The position numbers and the translations under genes were made by a program. Source: JBDRDD01 sp043821115 (lineage in GTDB: Bacteria; CAYTYR01; UBA6262; DAOVJB01). From it: a DNA stretch of 21,513 nucleotides. The stretch lies in assembly GCA_043821115.1 (NCBI GenBank), contig JBDRDD010000034.1:1-21513 (forward strand), given 5' to 3'. This document shows, piece by piece, positions 15,301 to 21,513 of this stretch (position 1 is the first letter of the stretch; each line of letters begins with the position of its first letter). The notes beneath the pieces are model-generated. The model had not been told where the DNA came from. It was given only the letters and a program-made list of their open reading frames with translations, and ran no database searches.

Positions 15301-16113
15301 TCAAGCCTCCTTTTTTCTTAAGCTACAAAACTCCTGATAGTCTATCAGTTCTTTTACGGAAGGATTCTCGCCGCATACAGGGCATTTCGGGTCCCTGGGA
15401 ACCTTCACCTGCCTGAAAAAAGATTCCAGTGCGTCGAAAATCAGCATCCTTCCTGCCAGAAGCTCCCCTATACCCAGGATATATTTCAGAACCTCGTTTG
15501 CCTGAATCGTGCCTATTACACCGGCTACCGCGCCGAGTATCCCGGCTTCCTGGCAGCTTGGCACAAGGCCTGGCGGAGGGGGTTCAGAGAAAAGGCACCT
15601 GTAGCAGGCGCTCTTGCCCGGCAGGATCGTCAGTACCTGCCCGCTGAACTTGAGTATGCCCCCGTGAGATAGCGGTTTGCCAGCCAGAACACACGCGTCA
15701 TTTACAAGGTATCTGGTCGGGAAATTGTCAGAGCCGTCAACCACTATATCATAGTCCTTTATCACATCCATGATATTGGATGAATCAAGGCGCACGTTGT
15801 GGGCAACGACATTGACATCGGGATTAATGGCGTTCAGCCTGACTTTTGCGGATTCAACTTTAGATGTGCCCACCGAATCCGTTGAATGCACTATCTGCCT
15901 TTGCAGGTTATTTAGCTCCACCTTGTCATAGTCCACGATGCCAAGTTGTCCAACACCGGCAGATGCCAAATAGAGAGCACAAGGGGAACCAAGCCCTCCA
16001 GCGCCTATTATTAAAACTTTGGCGTCCAAGAGTTTCTCCTGGCCCTTGCCCCCCAGATCGGACAACAAGATCTGCCTGGAATACCTTTCGATCTGATCAT
16101 CTCTTAACTTCAT
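15301..16113 (-). CDS. thiF: ThiF/MoeB-family E1-like adenylyltransferase
   Basis: Activates the C-terminal glycine of a ubiquitin-like sulfur carrier by adenylation with ATP so that sulfur can be attached. The 270 residues have the family start RYSRQILL (10-17), nucleotide-binding GAGGLG (37-42), D61 in the IVDYDKVE segment, VDGSDNFPTRY (125-135), a zinc site from C170/C173 and C244/C247, and a cysteine at C187 (PSCQEAG) corresponding to the persulfide cysteine region of ThiF/MoeB. There is no C-terminal rhodanese domain, unlike MoeZ, so sulfur must come from elsewhere. Its ATG overlaps the carrier stop by one base (TAATG), so the carrier just upstream is the natural substrate. Thiamine or molybdopterin roles are less likely because no thi or moa genes are near. 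Confidence 0.92.
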   Translation of the reverse strand: MKLRDDQIERYSRQILLSDLGGKGQEKLLDAKVLIIGAGGLGSPCALYLASAGVGQLGIVDYDKVELNNLQRQIVHSTDSVGTSKVESAKVRLNAINPDVNVVAHNVRLDSSNIMDVIKDYDIVVDGSDNFPTRYLVNDACVLAGKPLSHGGILKFSGQVLTILPGKSACYRCLFSEPPPPGLVPSCQEAGILGAVAGVIGTIQANEVLKYILGIGELLAGRMLIFDALESFFRQVKVPRDPKCPVCGENPSVKELIDYQEFCSLRKKEA

Positions 16114-16394
16114 TAACCCTCACCCCCTGCTATAGCAGGAATGATAGAAACTTCATCCCCATCCTTAACAGGCGTCTCATCCTGCTGCATGAACCGAACA
16201 TCCTCCTGGTTCACATAGATGTTTATAAACCTGCGGACCTTGCCCTGCTCATCGCAGATCCTCTCCTTTATCCCAGGGTACTGTGTCTCCAGGTTTTCCA
16301 ATAGTTGTTTTACATTGGTTCCCTCTATCTTGACTTCACCCTGATTGCCGGTCAGCTTTTGCAGCGGCGTGGGAATTCTTACTTTTATCGACAT
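16113..16394 (-). CDS. CysO-like ubiquitin-fold sulfur carrier ending in GGEG
   Basis: MoaD/ThiS-family carrier protein of 93 residues. The segments RRFINIYVNQEDVRF (54-68) and DGDEVSIIPAIAGG (78-91) closely resemble mycobacterial CysO (RFVNIYVNDEDVRF and DGDSVTILPAVAGG, from memory), the carrier for thiocarboxylate-dependent cysteine synthesis. Unlike the standard tail that ends in Gly-Gly, this one continues with Glu-Gly: AIAGGEG then TAA, read directly from 16113-16130. Two residues would have to be removed before adenylation if the usual diglycine is used. I chose the ATG at 16394 because AAGGAGGT lies 5 bases upstream and the fold begins there; the reading from 16436 is too long. It starts one base after thrC and overlaps thiF. 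Confidence 0.92.
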   Translation of the reverse strand: MSIKVRIPTPLQKLTGNQGEVKIEGTNVKQLLENLETQYPGIKERICDEQGKVRRFINIYVNQEDVRFMQQDETPVKDGDEVSIIPAIAGGEG

Positions 16395-16395
16395 A

Positions 16396-17631
16396 CTATA
16401 CCTCCTTAAATTTAACATTCTCCTCGAAAGAATCAAGATTTGGTTTAATCTTTATTGGCTTTCCTATTTTCCCACTAACTGCCTCATGGGTCTTTAAGCC
16501 ATTTCCCGTAATACACACGACAATGGATTCATCCTTAGGTATTTTCCCCTGCTCGATCAACTTCTTGGTGACCCCCAAAGTCACCCCTCCGGCGGTTTCT
16601 GTGAATATACCTTCGGTTGAGGCCAGAAGCTTAATCGCCTCCACTATCTCATCATCCGTAACATCCTCTGCCCAACCACCGGACTCTTTTACCGTTGCCT
16701 TTGCATACAACCCGTCTGCCGGGTTGCCTATCGCCAGGGATTTCGCGATAGTATTAGGCTTAACAGGCTTTATGATCTCTGCATTTTCTTTTATAGCGTT
16801 AATTATAGGGGCGCATCCCGCAGCCTGGGCAGCATAGACTTTGGTTTTAACAGTATCTATTAATCCAAGCTTATGGAATTCATTAAACCCCTTCCAGACC
16901 TTGGTAATAAGCGAACCGCCAGCGCAAGGGACCACTATATGTTTAGGTGTCTTCCAGCCTAGCTGTTCCGCGATCTCGTATCCGTAAGTCTTGGACCCCT
17001 CCGCGTAATAGGGCCTGATGTTAATATTCACAAACGCCCACTTGTATTTCGTGGCAACCTCCGAGCAAAGCCTGTTCACCTGGTCATAATTTCCCTCGAC
17101 CGCTATCAGTACAGGGTCATATATAAGCGTTGCTACAACCTTACCGACCTCCAGATCAGCCGGAATAAAGATATATCTCTTAAAACCCGCAATGGCAGAC
17201 TGGGCTGAAACCGAGTTAGCCAGGTTGCCCGTAGAAGCGCATGCTACCGTATCAAAACCAAACTCTTTTGCCTTGGATAAAGCTACCGCGACAACCCTGT
17301 CCTTAAATGACAATGTAGGATGACTAACGGAGTCATCTTTAATGTAGAGCTCCTTAACGCCAAGCGCTTTCTCAAGGTTCTTTGCCCTAACCAAAGGCGT
17401 GTACCCGGAATTCAGACCGCTGGTGGGGTTGCCGTCTATAGGCATAAGTTCCCTGTAGCGCCATAGATTTTTGGGGCGTGATTCTATCACATCCCTGGTC
17501 AGTTTCTTTTTTATCTTCCCATAATCATAGTCCACTTCCAGGGGGCCGAAACAGTATTCGCAAACATAAAACGCCCCGTTGGGATAATTTCTCCCGCATT
17601 CCCTGCATTTTAATCCTTTTACAAAACTCAT
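16396..17631 (-). CDS. thrC: Threonine synthase (or related O-phosphohomoserine PLP enzyme)
   Basis: PLP enzyme of the fold-II family that converts O-phosphohomoserine to threonine. The 411 residues begin with a zinc ribbon (C9/C12, C24/C27). Then come GYTPLVRA (76-83), the PLP lysine K110 in LSFKDR, ACASTGNLANSVSA near 130-143 for phosphate binding, and a C-terminal ETAGGVTLG segment. The architecture is that of bacterial and archaeal threonine synthases with an N-terminal ribbon. It is embedded between tusA-like and cysO-like genes with 9-base and 1-base gaps. Ordinary threonine synthesis is the safest call. Because its substrate O-phosphohomoserine could also accept sulfur to give homocysteine, the location raises a second possibility (inference). 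GGTAGGAAC precedes the ATG. Confidence 0.9.
   Translation of the reverse strand: MSFVKGLKCRECGRNYPNGAFYVCEYCFGPLEVDYDYGKIKKKLTRDVIESRPKNLWRYRELMPIDGNPTSGLNSGYTPLVRAKNLEKALGVKELYIKDDSVSHPTLSFKDRVVAVALSKAKEFGFDTVACASTGNLANSVSAQSAIAGFKRYIFIPADLEVGKVVATLIYDPVLIAVEGNYDQVNRLCSEVATKYKWAFVNINIRPYYAEGSKTYGYEIAEQLGWKTPKHIVVPCAGGSLITKVWKGFNEFHKLGLIDTVKTKVYAAQAAGCAPIINAIKENAEIIKPVKPNTIAKSLAIGNPADGLYAKATVKESGGWAEDVTDDEIVEAIKLLASTEGIFTETAGGVTLGVTKKLIEQGKIPKDESIVVCITGNGLKTHEAVSGKIGKPIKIKPNLDSFEENVKFKEV
16400..16407 (-). promoter_or_regulatory. Shine-Dalgarno fixing the CysO-like start
   Basis: AAGGAGGT on the minus strand, within the last codons of thrC and 5 bases before the ATG at 16394. It excludes the longer reading frame that starts at 16436. 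Confidence 0.85.
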
Positions 17632-17640
17632 GTTCCTACC

Positions 17641-17877
17641 TCAAACTTTCCTTATTAGTATTTTCCACCTGCCGTCTATCTTCTGGGCACTCAGTATCTG
17701 ATGCCCATCCTCTTTTACCGAACGCGGCACGTTTTTGACAGGTTCGCCGTCATCCAATATCAGCTCCAGCACAGAGCCCTCTTTCATCTCTTCAAGTTTA
17801 AGCTTTGTTTTTACGAAATTGGTCGGGCAGGCGACGCCTGTCAGATCCAACCTGTCATGAGGATTTATATCAGTCAT
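17641..17877 (-). CDS. TusA-like sulfur-transfer protein with CPTN active site
   Basis: Small persulfide carrier of the TusA/SirA/YedF family, 78 residues. The family signature DLTGVACP (11-18) supplies the sulfur-carrying C17. The usual CPxP is CPTN here, with no proline at the fourth position. The beta-strand segment SVLELILDDGEPVKNVPR and the C-terminal strand match the family fold. ATG at 17877 overlaps the sulfite reductase stop (ATGA), and GGGAGGAAG lies upstream; the reading from 17895 adds six residues without support. Between a sulfite reductase and a thiocarboxylate carrier, it may hand sulfur from one to the other (inference). CPxN-type members are also seen in other sulfur operons, so this is probably a subfamily feature, not decay. 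Confidence 0.88.
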   Translation of the reverse strand: MTDINPHDRLDLTGVACPTNFVKTKLKLEEMKEGSVLELILDDGEPVKNVPRSVKEDGHQILSAQKIDGRWKILIRKV

Positions 17878-18731
17878 AAAACTTCCTCCCTGCACTTTTC
17901 AACTCCGATCCTGTTTAGGGTTTGCGCAAATCTCTCACCCTGTAGGCCGGCTTTTTTATAGAATTCCAGTGTCTTCTGTATAATCTCCATGACCTCGTCC
18001 TTTGTCTGAACAAAATCAGCTATTTTTACACCCAGCTGGGGAAATTTACCCATCTTGCCCCCTATAAAAATGCTGTATCCTTCCTGTATCTTCTCCCAGG
18101 CACTTGTCGGGCAGCAGTAGACGCAGTCTCCGCAGCCTATACATTTTTTTTCACTAAATACCAGCTTGCTTTGATCCTTGTCCACTTCTATCGCATCTAC
18201 CGGGCATACTTCGGCGCACAGGCCGCAATAAGTGCACAGGTCCTTTACGAATTTCTTCTTTAACCTGCCCATTATGCCAAGATCATTCTCCTGCGGCTTG
18301 ATGCACGCATTGGGACAGCCTGTTATACCTATCTTGAACTTGTGCGGATGCCCGCCTATGCCGAAATATTTTTTATCAACATCTTTTGCCAGGTCAAAGC
18401 AGTCAATTAACCCGTGACTGCACTCCCTGCCCTGGCAGGCGGTTACAGTTCTCACCCTCTGGCCGCAGGCTCCCATCTGGAGACCGACCTCGGCCAGCTC
18501 TTTTTTTACCTCTTCAAAATGTTTTATGTTCACGTTCGGGATCTCTACACCCTGTCTCGTGGTTAAATGGACATGACCCTTCCCGTACTTCTTGGCGATA
18601 TCCGAGAGTTTCCCGAGCTGTCCGGATTCAAGATATCCTCCCACGATCCGCAAACGAAGGGAAAAGATATCCTTTTCCTTCTGCTTCATGAGACCGCCGC
18701 TCTTTAAATCTTTTATATTGTAATCTGCCAT
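17874..18731 (-). CDS. Small siroheme sulfite reductase with inserted 2x[4Fe-4S] ferredoxin domain
   Basis: Compact member of the sulfite/nitrite reductase family, most like assimilatory-type Dsr-like or AsrC proteins, expected to reduce sulfite to sulfide with six electrons in the cytoplasm. In its 285 residues, HLTTRQGVEIPN at 55-66 contacts siroheme in the family. The siroheme/[4Fe-4S] cysteines are C99/C104 and C139/C143 (ITGCPNAC). Two ferredoxin clusters follow at C166/C169/C172/C176 and C197/C200/C203/C207. The first pair is spaced CX4C (CQGREC), one residue shorter than the usual CX5C, confirmed from the DNA. The ferredoxin domain suggests direct electron input from ferredoxin. It lies 11 bases after the cysteine synthase fusion. 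A nitrite substrate is not excluded, but context favours sulfite. Confidence 0.88.
   Translation of the reverse strand: MADYNIKDLKSGGLMKQKEKDIFSLRLRIVGGYLESGQLGKLSDIAKKYGKGHVHLTTRQGVEIPNVNIKHFEEVKKELAEVGLQMGACGQRVRTVTACQGRECSHGLIDCFDLAKDVDKKYFGIGGHPHKFKIGITGCPNACIKPQENDLGIMGRLKKKFVKDLCTYCGLCAEVCPVDAIEVDKDQSKLVFSEKKCIGCGDCVYCCPTSAWEKIQEGYSIFIGGKMGKFPQLGVKIADFVQTKDEVMEIIQKTLEFYKKAGLQGERFAQTLNRIGVEKCREEVL
17882..17890 (-). promoter_or_regulatory. Shine-Dalgarno fixing the TusA-like start
   Basis: GGGAGGAAG on the minus strand, core GGAGG 7 bases before the ATG at 17877. It lies within the end of the sulfite reductase gene and selects the 78-residue form. Confidence 0.8.
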
Positions 18732-18742
18732 TTCAGCACCCC

Positions 18743-19873
18743 TTATGATTCAAAATAGCGTTCCATTGAAAAGTATCTCTCCCCGGTGTCAGGTAATATA
18801 ACAACTACATTCTTATCCTTGTCCAGGTTCCTGGCAACTTCCAGAGCAGCGTATACCGCCGCTCCCGCGGATATGCCCACAAAAAGCCCCTCTTTTTCGG
18901 CCAGTCTCTTGGATGTATTAAAGGCATCGTTATCCTCTACCTTTATTATCTCATCTATAATTTCCCTGTTGAGTATATCCGGTACAAATCCCGCACCGAT
19001 ACCCTGTATCTTATGCGGCCCTGATTTCTCACCTGAGAGGACAGCGCTTCCCTTTGGTTCCACAGCTATGACCCGTATATCTTTATTGTGTTCTTTCAAG
19101 ATCTCCCCTACTCCCGTGATCGTGCCACCTGTGCCTACCCCTGCTACAAACGCGTCAACCTTGCCGCCGGTCGCTTCCAATATCTCCTTTGCCGTGGTAT
19201 TCCTGTGAGCCGCGGGATTTGCCTTGTTCTCAAACTGCTGAAGCATTACACTACCGGGAATCTTCTTCAAGAGCTCCTCGGCCTTGTTGATAGAGCCTTT
19301 CATACCTTCTTTGCCCGGTGTAAGTATCACCTGTGCCCCGTAAGATTTTACTATGTATATCCTCTCAAGGCTCATTGTCTCGGGCATTGTAAGTATGCAT
19401 GCGTATCCTTTAACCGCACACACCATGGCCAGGCCTATACCTGTATTCCCGCTTGTCGGCTCTATTATTGTTGAGCCGGATTTAAGCAGTCCTTTTTTTT
19501 GGGCATCCTCTATCATCGCCAGGCATATCCTGTCCTTTACACTTCCTCCGGGATTGAAGAATTCGAGCTTTGCCAGGATGGTTGCCATCCCGGGTTCAAC
19601 AATTTTATTAAATCTGACCATTGGGGTGTGTCCTATAAGCTCTAAAACACTATTTGCTATTGTACTTTCCCCTCCGCCCATGTAGTACACAAATTCCAGC
19701 TTGTCAAGCGCCTTGAGTACTACTTTGTCATATTCTTCCTTAGGCACTATCTGTTCGTTTAGCTCCACCGTGACAACTTCGGGTCTTATCTTCTTGTCCT
19801 TCAGGAGTTCTAAAATGCTAATATCAGCTTTTATCTCTTCCTTCTTCCCGTTTAAGTAGATAGTTACATCCAT
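18743..19873 (-). CDS. cysK: ThiS-cysteine synthase fusion protein
   Basis: Two-domain protein of 376 residues. Residues 1-68 are a complete ThiS-like ubiquitin fold (IYLNGKKEEI, VELNEQIVPKEEY, then a terminal YYMGGG at 63-68). Residues 69-376 are a full cysteine synthase: IGHTPMVRF 80-88, PLP lysine K113 in GGSVKDR, PTSGNTG 139-145, GTGGT 247-251, KIQGIGAGF 288-296 and SAGAA 335-339. The GGG is followed directly by the normal CysK N-terminus with no linker. ATG at 19873, one base after hemL, has GGAGGAAG upstream; the reading from 19903 adds a non-domain stretch. The enzyme would make cysteine from an activated serine and either free sulfide or a carrier thiocarboxylate. Fusion blocks the diglycine carboxylate unless a protease cuts at the junction. 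Confidence 0.93.
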   Translation of the reverse strand: MDVTIYLNGKKEEIKADISILELLKDKKIRPEVVTVELNEQIVPKEEYDKVVLKALDKLEFVYYMGGGESTIANSVLELIGHTPMVRFNKIVEPGMATILAKLEFFNPGGSVKDRICLAMIEDAQKKGLLKSGSTIIEPTSGNTGIGLAMVCAVKGYACILTMPETMSLERIYIVKSYGAQVILTPGKEGMKGSINKAEELLKKIPGSVMLQQFENKANPAAHRNTTAKEILEATGGKVDAFVAGVGTGGTITGVGEILKEHNKDIRVIAVEPKGSAVLSGEKSGPHKIQGIGAGFVPDILNREIIDEIIKVEDNDAFNTSKRLAEKEGLFVGISAGAAVYAALEVARNLDKDKNVVVILPDTGERYFSMERYFES

Positions 19874-19874
19874 A

Positions 19875-21170
19875 TTACTTCCTCCCCAGGTTCCCAAGAA
19901 CATTTTGAATTGCCTTTAAGGTCTGCTCTATTTCATTCTCATTATGTGATGTTGATAAAAAGTTCGTCTCAAATCCGGAGGGGGAAAGATAAACACCCTC
20001 TTTTAACACTCCATGGAAGAACTTCGCAAACAAAGAACTGTCCTGTCCTGCCGCGGTTCTGTAATCGGTTACTTCATCACTCGTAAAGAACACACTGAAC
20101 ATGGAACCGATAGAATTGACTTTTAGATTAGTATTGCTTCTTTGGGCTTCTCTTTTTATTCCTTCTACTAGATTCTTTGTCTTTAGAGCAAGCTCTTCGT
20201 AAGAATTAGTTTGCTTTAACGTGTTTAGTGTAACAATACCCGCTGTTACCGCTATTGGATTACCGGATAACGTACCTGCCTGGTAAACCGCACCTAACGG
20301 CGCAAGAAGCTCCATTATATCTTTCCTGCCCCCGAAAGCTCCCACAGGTAGCCCACCGCCTATAATCTTACCAAGACATGTAAGGTCAGCTTCTATCCCA
20401 AAGAATTCCTGGGCCCCTCCGTATGAGAGCCTGAACCCTGTAATTACTTCGTCAAATATGAGAACGATATCGTTACGAGTGGCAATATCACGAAGTCCCT
20501 TTAGAAAATCCTGCTCCGGCACAATAACACCGCAATTTGCAGCAACGGGTTCAACAATGATCGCCGCGAGATCATCTTTATATTCCTTCACCGCCTCCTC
20601 AACTTTTGAAATATCATTATATGGTAGAACTATCGTGTGTTTTGTAAAATCCTCCGGAACTCCCTTGCTGTTAGGAATACCCAGCGTCGCGGCACCGGAA
20701 CCGGCTTTCACCAAAAGGTAATCAGCGTGACCGTGATATGCTCCCTCGAATTTTATGATCTTGTTCTTTTTTGTGTAAGCGCGCGCAAGCCTTACGGCAC
20801 CCATTACAGCTTCTGTGCCGGAGCTTGTCAATCTCACCTGCTCTACCGAAGGTATTGCTTGGACGATAAGTCTTGCCAACTCTATTTCCTTCTTTGTAGC
20901 GGTGCCGAAACTCGTTCCCCTTCTAATAGCCCCAACAAGAACTTCTGTAACTTCATCCGGAGCATGACCCAAAATGAGCGCGCCCCAGGAAAGGCAGTAA
21001 TCTATGAACTCCCTTCCTTCTTCATCGTAAATTCTAGCTCCCCTGCCGCGCTTTACAAAAACAGGTTCGCCCCCTACACCCTTAAAAGACCTTACGGGAC
21101 TATTCACCCCGCCGGGGATATATTTCTTTGCCTCATCGAACAGACTTTCTTTTGTGGCTACCTTAACCAT
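19875..21170 (-). CDS. hemL: Glutamate-1-semialdehyde 2,1-aminomutase HemL
   Basis: PLP enzyme that converts glutamate-1-semialdehyde to 5-aminolevulinate, the first committed tetrapyrrole precursor of the C5 pathway. The 431 residues show GGVNSPVRSFKGVGGEP (20-36), SSGTEAVMGAVRLAR (116-130), FEGAYHGHAD (141-150), DEVITGFR (240-247) and the PLP lysine K268 in LGKIIGGGLPVG. Length is normal. The ATG at 21170 overlaps the end of hemB by 13 bases. It is followed one base later by the ThiS-CysK fusion, so tetrapyrrole and sulfur genes look co-transcribed. That is reasonable because the sulfite reductase needs siroheme made from the same precursor. Confidence 0.95.
   Translation of the reverse strand: MVKVATKESLFDEAKKYIPGGVNSPVRSFKGVGGEPVFVKRGRGARIYDEEGREFIDYCLSWGALILGHAPDEVTEVLVGAIRRGTSFGTATKKEIELARLIVQAIPSVEQVRLTSSGTEAVMGAVRLARAYTKKNKIIKFEGAYHGHADYLLVKAGSGAATLGIPNSKGVPEDFTKHTIVLPYNDISKVEEAVKEYKDDLAAIIVEPVAANCGVIVPEQDFLKGLRDIATRNDIVLIFDEVITGFRLSYGGAQEFFGIEADLTCLGKIIGGGLPVGAFGGRKDIMELLAPLGAVYQAGTLSGNPIAVTAGIVTLNTLKQTNSYEELALKTKNLVEGIKREAQRSNTNLKVNSIGSMFSVFFTSDEVTDYRTAAGQDSSLFAKFFHGVLKEGVYLSPSGFETNFLSTSHNENEIEQTLKAIQNVLGNLGRK
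19878..19885 (-). promoter_or_regulatory. Shine-Dalgarno fixing the ThiS-CysK start
   Basis: GGAGGAAG on the minus strand with core GGAGG 7 bases before the ATG at 19873, overlapping the end of hemL. It selects the start at the first residue of the ThiS fold. Confidence 0.8.
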
Positions 21171-21513
21171 CTTCCTATTTCCTTCCCAAAATAACTTATT
21201 ATCCAGTCAGCACCGGCTCTTTTTATGGATGTTAGCACCTCAAGCGCCAGTTCTGTTTCCTTCTTTTTATCACCCTCTGCGAGTTTTTTTATCATAGCGT
21301 ATTCACCGCTCACATTATATGCGGCTACGGGTATATTAAACTTTTCCTTTGCACGATAAATAATATCAAGATAAGAAAGAGCGGGCTTTACCATTACAAT
21401 ATCAGCGCCTTCTGCTATGTCCTGAGCGATCTCCCTGAGAGCTTCGTTGGCATTTCTGTAATCCATCTGGTAGCTCTTACGGTCCCCGAACTGCGGCGTG
21501 CTCTCAAGTGCCT
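21158..21513 (-). CDS. hemB: Delta-aminolevulinic acid dehydratase HemB, C-terminal part
   Basis: Porphobilinogen synthase, which condenses two 5-aminolevulinate molecules. Only the last 117 or so codons are in the window; the frame is open to the right edge. Upstream of the internal Met at 21466 the frame reads FGDRKSYQMDYRNANEALRE, a diagnostic HemB segment. It is followed by DIAEGADIVMVKPALSYLDI and PVAAYNVSGEYAM, which form the active-site C-terminal part of the barrel. The 3' end overlaps hemL by 13 bases. The true start lies beyond the window, and the Met at 21466 should not be taken as the start. Confidence 0.95.
   Translation of the reverse strand, partial: ALESTPQFGDRKSYQMDYRNANEALREIAQDIAEGADIVMVKPALSYLDIIYRAKEKFNIPVAAYNVSGEYAMIKKLAEGDKKKETELALEVLTSIKRAGADWIISYFGKEIGRWLR

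Noticed and set aside
15301..16394. thiF/thiS pair as a thiamine biosynthesis locus
   Set aside because: No thiG, thiH, thiE, thiC or thiD is near, and the carrier resembles CysO more than ThiS, beside sulfite reductase and cysteine synthase genes.
15301..16394. Carrier and E1 as MoaD/MoeB of molybdopterin synthesis
   Set aside because: moeA is 12 kb away in another transcription unit, no moaA, moaC or moaE is present, and the carrier tail and motifs match CysO better.
18743..19681. Separate cysteine synthase gene starting at the internal Met65 (YYMGGG)
   Set aside because: No Shine-Dalgarno precedes it, the frame is continuous with the ThiS fold, and a strong site supports the upstream ATG at 19873.
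203..21194. Many plus-strand open frames of 60-190 codons
   Set aside because: They lie opposite well-supported minus-strand genes, have no family resemblance or consistent ribosome sites, and read as shadow frames.

Overview
All protein-coding genes lie on the minus strand, so transcription runs from high to low coordinates. No stretch longer than about 200 bases lacks a gene. I see no rRNA, tRNA, CRISPR array, transposase or prophage gene. The content suggests an anaerobic, menaquinone-using, diderm bacterium: it has a beta-barrel porin with a signal peptide, a Tat-exported Fe-S subunit, a lipoprotein, MenA plus a polyprenyl synthase, and a bacterial Flx-Hdr electron-bifurcating complex. 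Moderate GC and strong Shine-Dalgarno sites fit lineages such as Desulfobacterota, Nitrospirota or Omnitrophota, but the phylum cannot be fixed from this window.

Region A (right end, 21513 to 15058) runs hemB (5' end cut by the window), hemL, a ThiS-cysteine synthase fusion, a small siroheme sulfite reductase with a ferredoxin domain, a TusA-like protein, threonine synthase, a CysO-like ubiquitin-fold sulfur carrier, a ThiF/MoeB-type activating enzyme and a small NIL-domain protein. Spacing is a few bases or an overlap throughout, so this looks like one operon. It reads as a protein-thiocarboxylate sulfur-assimilation pathway: sulfite is reduced to sulfide, the sulfur is loaded on an activated Ub-like carrier, and it is used to make cysteine and perhaps homocysteine. 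Two details stand out. One carrier is fused in frame to cysteine synthase, with its GGG at the junction. The other carrier ends in GGEG rather than GG. Either would need proteolytic processing to be a conventional thiocarboxylate carrier, and no protease is encoded in the window.

Region B (15001 to 12031) is a compact sensory unit: a PhnD-like substrate-binding lipoprotein, a NarX/DegS-type membrane histidine kinase with HAMP, and a NarL/FixJ response regulator. A clear intrinsic terminator follows it (11963-12002).

Region C (11829 to 3160) starts after a 200-base regulatory region with a candidate promoter and 30-bp-spaced direct repeats. It encodes hdrC-hdrB-hdrA-flxD-flxC-flxB-flxA, then menA and a long-chain polyprenyl diphosphate synthase. 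The seven-gene set is expected to form an NADH dehydrogenase/heterodisulfide-reductase type bifurcating complex. Its gene order is the mirror of the flxABCD-hdrABC order described in Desulfovibrio, and it is joined to quinone biosynthesis genes. A 12-bp perfect inverted repeat interrupts the tight packing between flxC and flxB.

Region D (3179 to 1) holds moeA (molybdenum cofactor insertion), a porin and a Tat-signal four-cluster ferredoxin subunit cut by the left end. This suggests that a molybdopterin membrane oxidoreductase operon continues beyond the window.
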